From contig NZ_MUKU01000005.1 in assembly GCF_002081825.1 (NCBI RefSeq), positions 154,307 to 218,306 of the forward strand: a stretch of 64,000 nucleotides of DNA, given 5' to 3'. Below are positions 63,727 to 64,000 of the stretch, piece after piece. The DNA is from Chromobacterium haemolyticum. Its GTDB lineage: Bacteria; Pseudomonadota; Gammaproteobacteria; Burkholderiales; Chromobacteriaceae. A program made the translations under genes and the position numbers. Each line of letters begins with the position of its first letter. The stretch's first letter is position 1. The notes under the pieces were generated by a model that was not told where the DNA came from, ran no database searches, and saw only the letters and a program-made list of their open reading frames with translations.

Positions 63727-63877
63727 GACGCTGGGCGGGCTTGAGGCAGCGAGAGTAGCGGCACGCAGTGAGTGCCATGTGGCAACAGTAGCAACCAGTC
63801 CGTCGTCCGCACTAAAACCGTTCATAAGGCGGCGTAGGCCAAAGAGGGCGGATGTTGTTGAATAACGGGTACCAAAC

Positions 63878-64000
63878 ATGACGAGCATCACAGCCAGAGG
63901 AATCGGCGGTCCCCCGCCCAAGCGCCGCATCGCGGGCTTGGTCGGCGTGATCGTCTTCCATGCACTGTTGATCTACGCGCTGGTGTCGGGCCTGGCCCAG
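63878..64000 (+). CDS. tonB: energy transducer TonB (N-terminus only, cut by window edge)
   Basis: Forty-one codons from ATG 63878: a basic start (MTSITARGIGGPPPKRRIAG) followed by one hydrophobic segment with the transmembrane His typical of TonB (IVFHALLIYALVSGLAQ). TonB spans the inner membrane with ExbBD and energises outer-membrane receptors such as the one just upstream. The rest lies outside the window. Confidence 0.75.
   Translation, partial: MTSITARGIGGPPPKRRIAGLVGVIVFHALLIYALVSGLAQ

Overview
The window is 64 kb of GC-rich bacterial DNA with tightly packed genes. LpxH, a FadL-type porin, a fructose PTS, hopanoid-type hpnCDE genes, two type III effector-like genes and the codon bias together suggest a betaproteobacterium, most likely Chromobacterium or a close relative (Chromobacteriaceae). 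This is an inference from gene content; there is no rRNA in the window.

Layout. 0-6.3 kb: housekeeping and envelope genes (lpxH, two cyclophilins, FadL-like porin, MsbA-like ABC exporter). 6.3-12.3 kb: dctBD-type two-component system and a NitT/TauT-type ABC importer. 12.5-17.2 kb: accessory block with a prophage-type small gene under a candidate C4-like structured RNA, a class-3-lipase-like putative effector, a GNAT, a periplasmic binding protein and a kinase whose N-terminus looks like the Salmonella SPI-2 effector translocation domain. 17.3-23.9 kb: fruBKA operon and divergent fruR with two LacI-type operators. 24-28 kb: AraC regulator, MFS permease, outer-membrane porin-like protein, cytochrome b561.

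28-52 kb is a large aromatic amine and acid catabolic supercluster. An APC permease, a class III aminotransferase and a phenylacetaldehyde dehydrogenase can turn tyramine-like amines into 4-hydroxyphenylacetate. A two-component flavin hydroxylase (reductase with a MarR-like tail plus acyl-CoA-dehydrogenase-fold oxygenase) can make homoprotocatechuate. HpaD, HpaE, HpaG1/G2, HpaF, HpaH and HpaI form the complete meta-cleavage route to pyruvate and succinic semialdehyde. HpaA-, HpaR- and EutR/FeaR-like regulators are interspersed. A MoaF / histone-deacetylase-like / MFS operon at the right end may widen the substrate range to acylated amines. 53-59 kb: tRNA-Ala(GGC), hpnCDE, a YciK-like SDR, a lipoprotein and radA. 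59-64 kb: ECF sigma factor with a 59-residue zinc-finger partner, a DUF2325 gene with a perfect Fur-box-like palindrome, a TonB-dependent receptor and the start of tonB.

A 145-bp inverted-terminal-repeat element occurs in three full-length copies plus several fragments. Its ends repeatedly lie exactly on stop codons of neighbouring genes. This repeat family, the C4-like RNA/gene pair and the effector pair are the most unusual features of the window.
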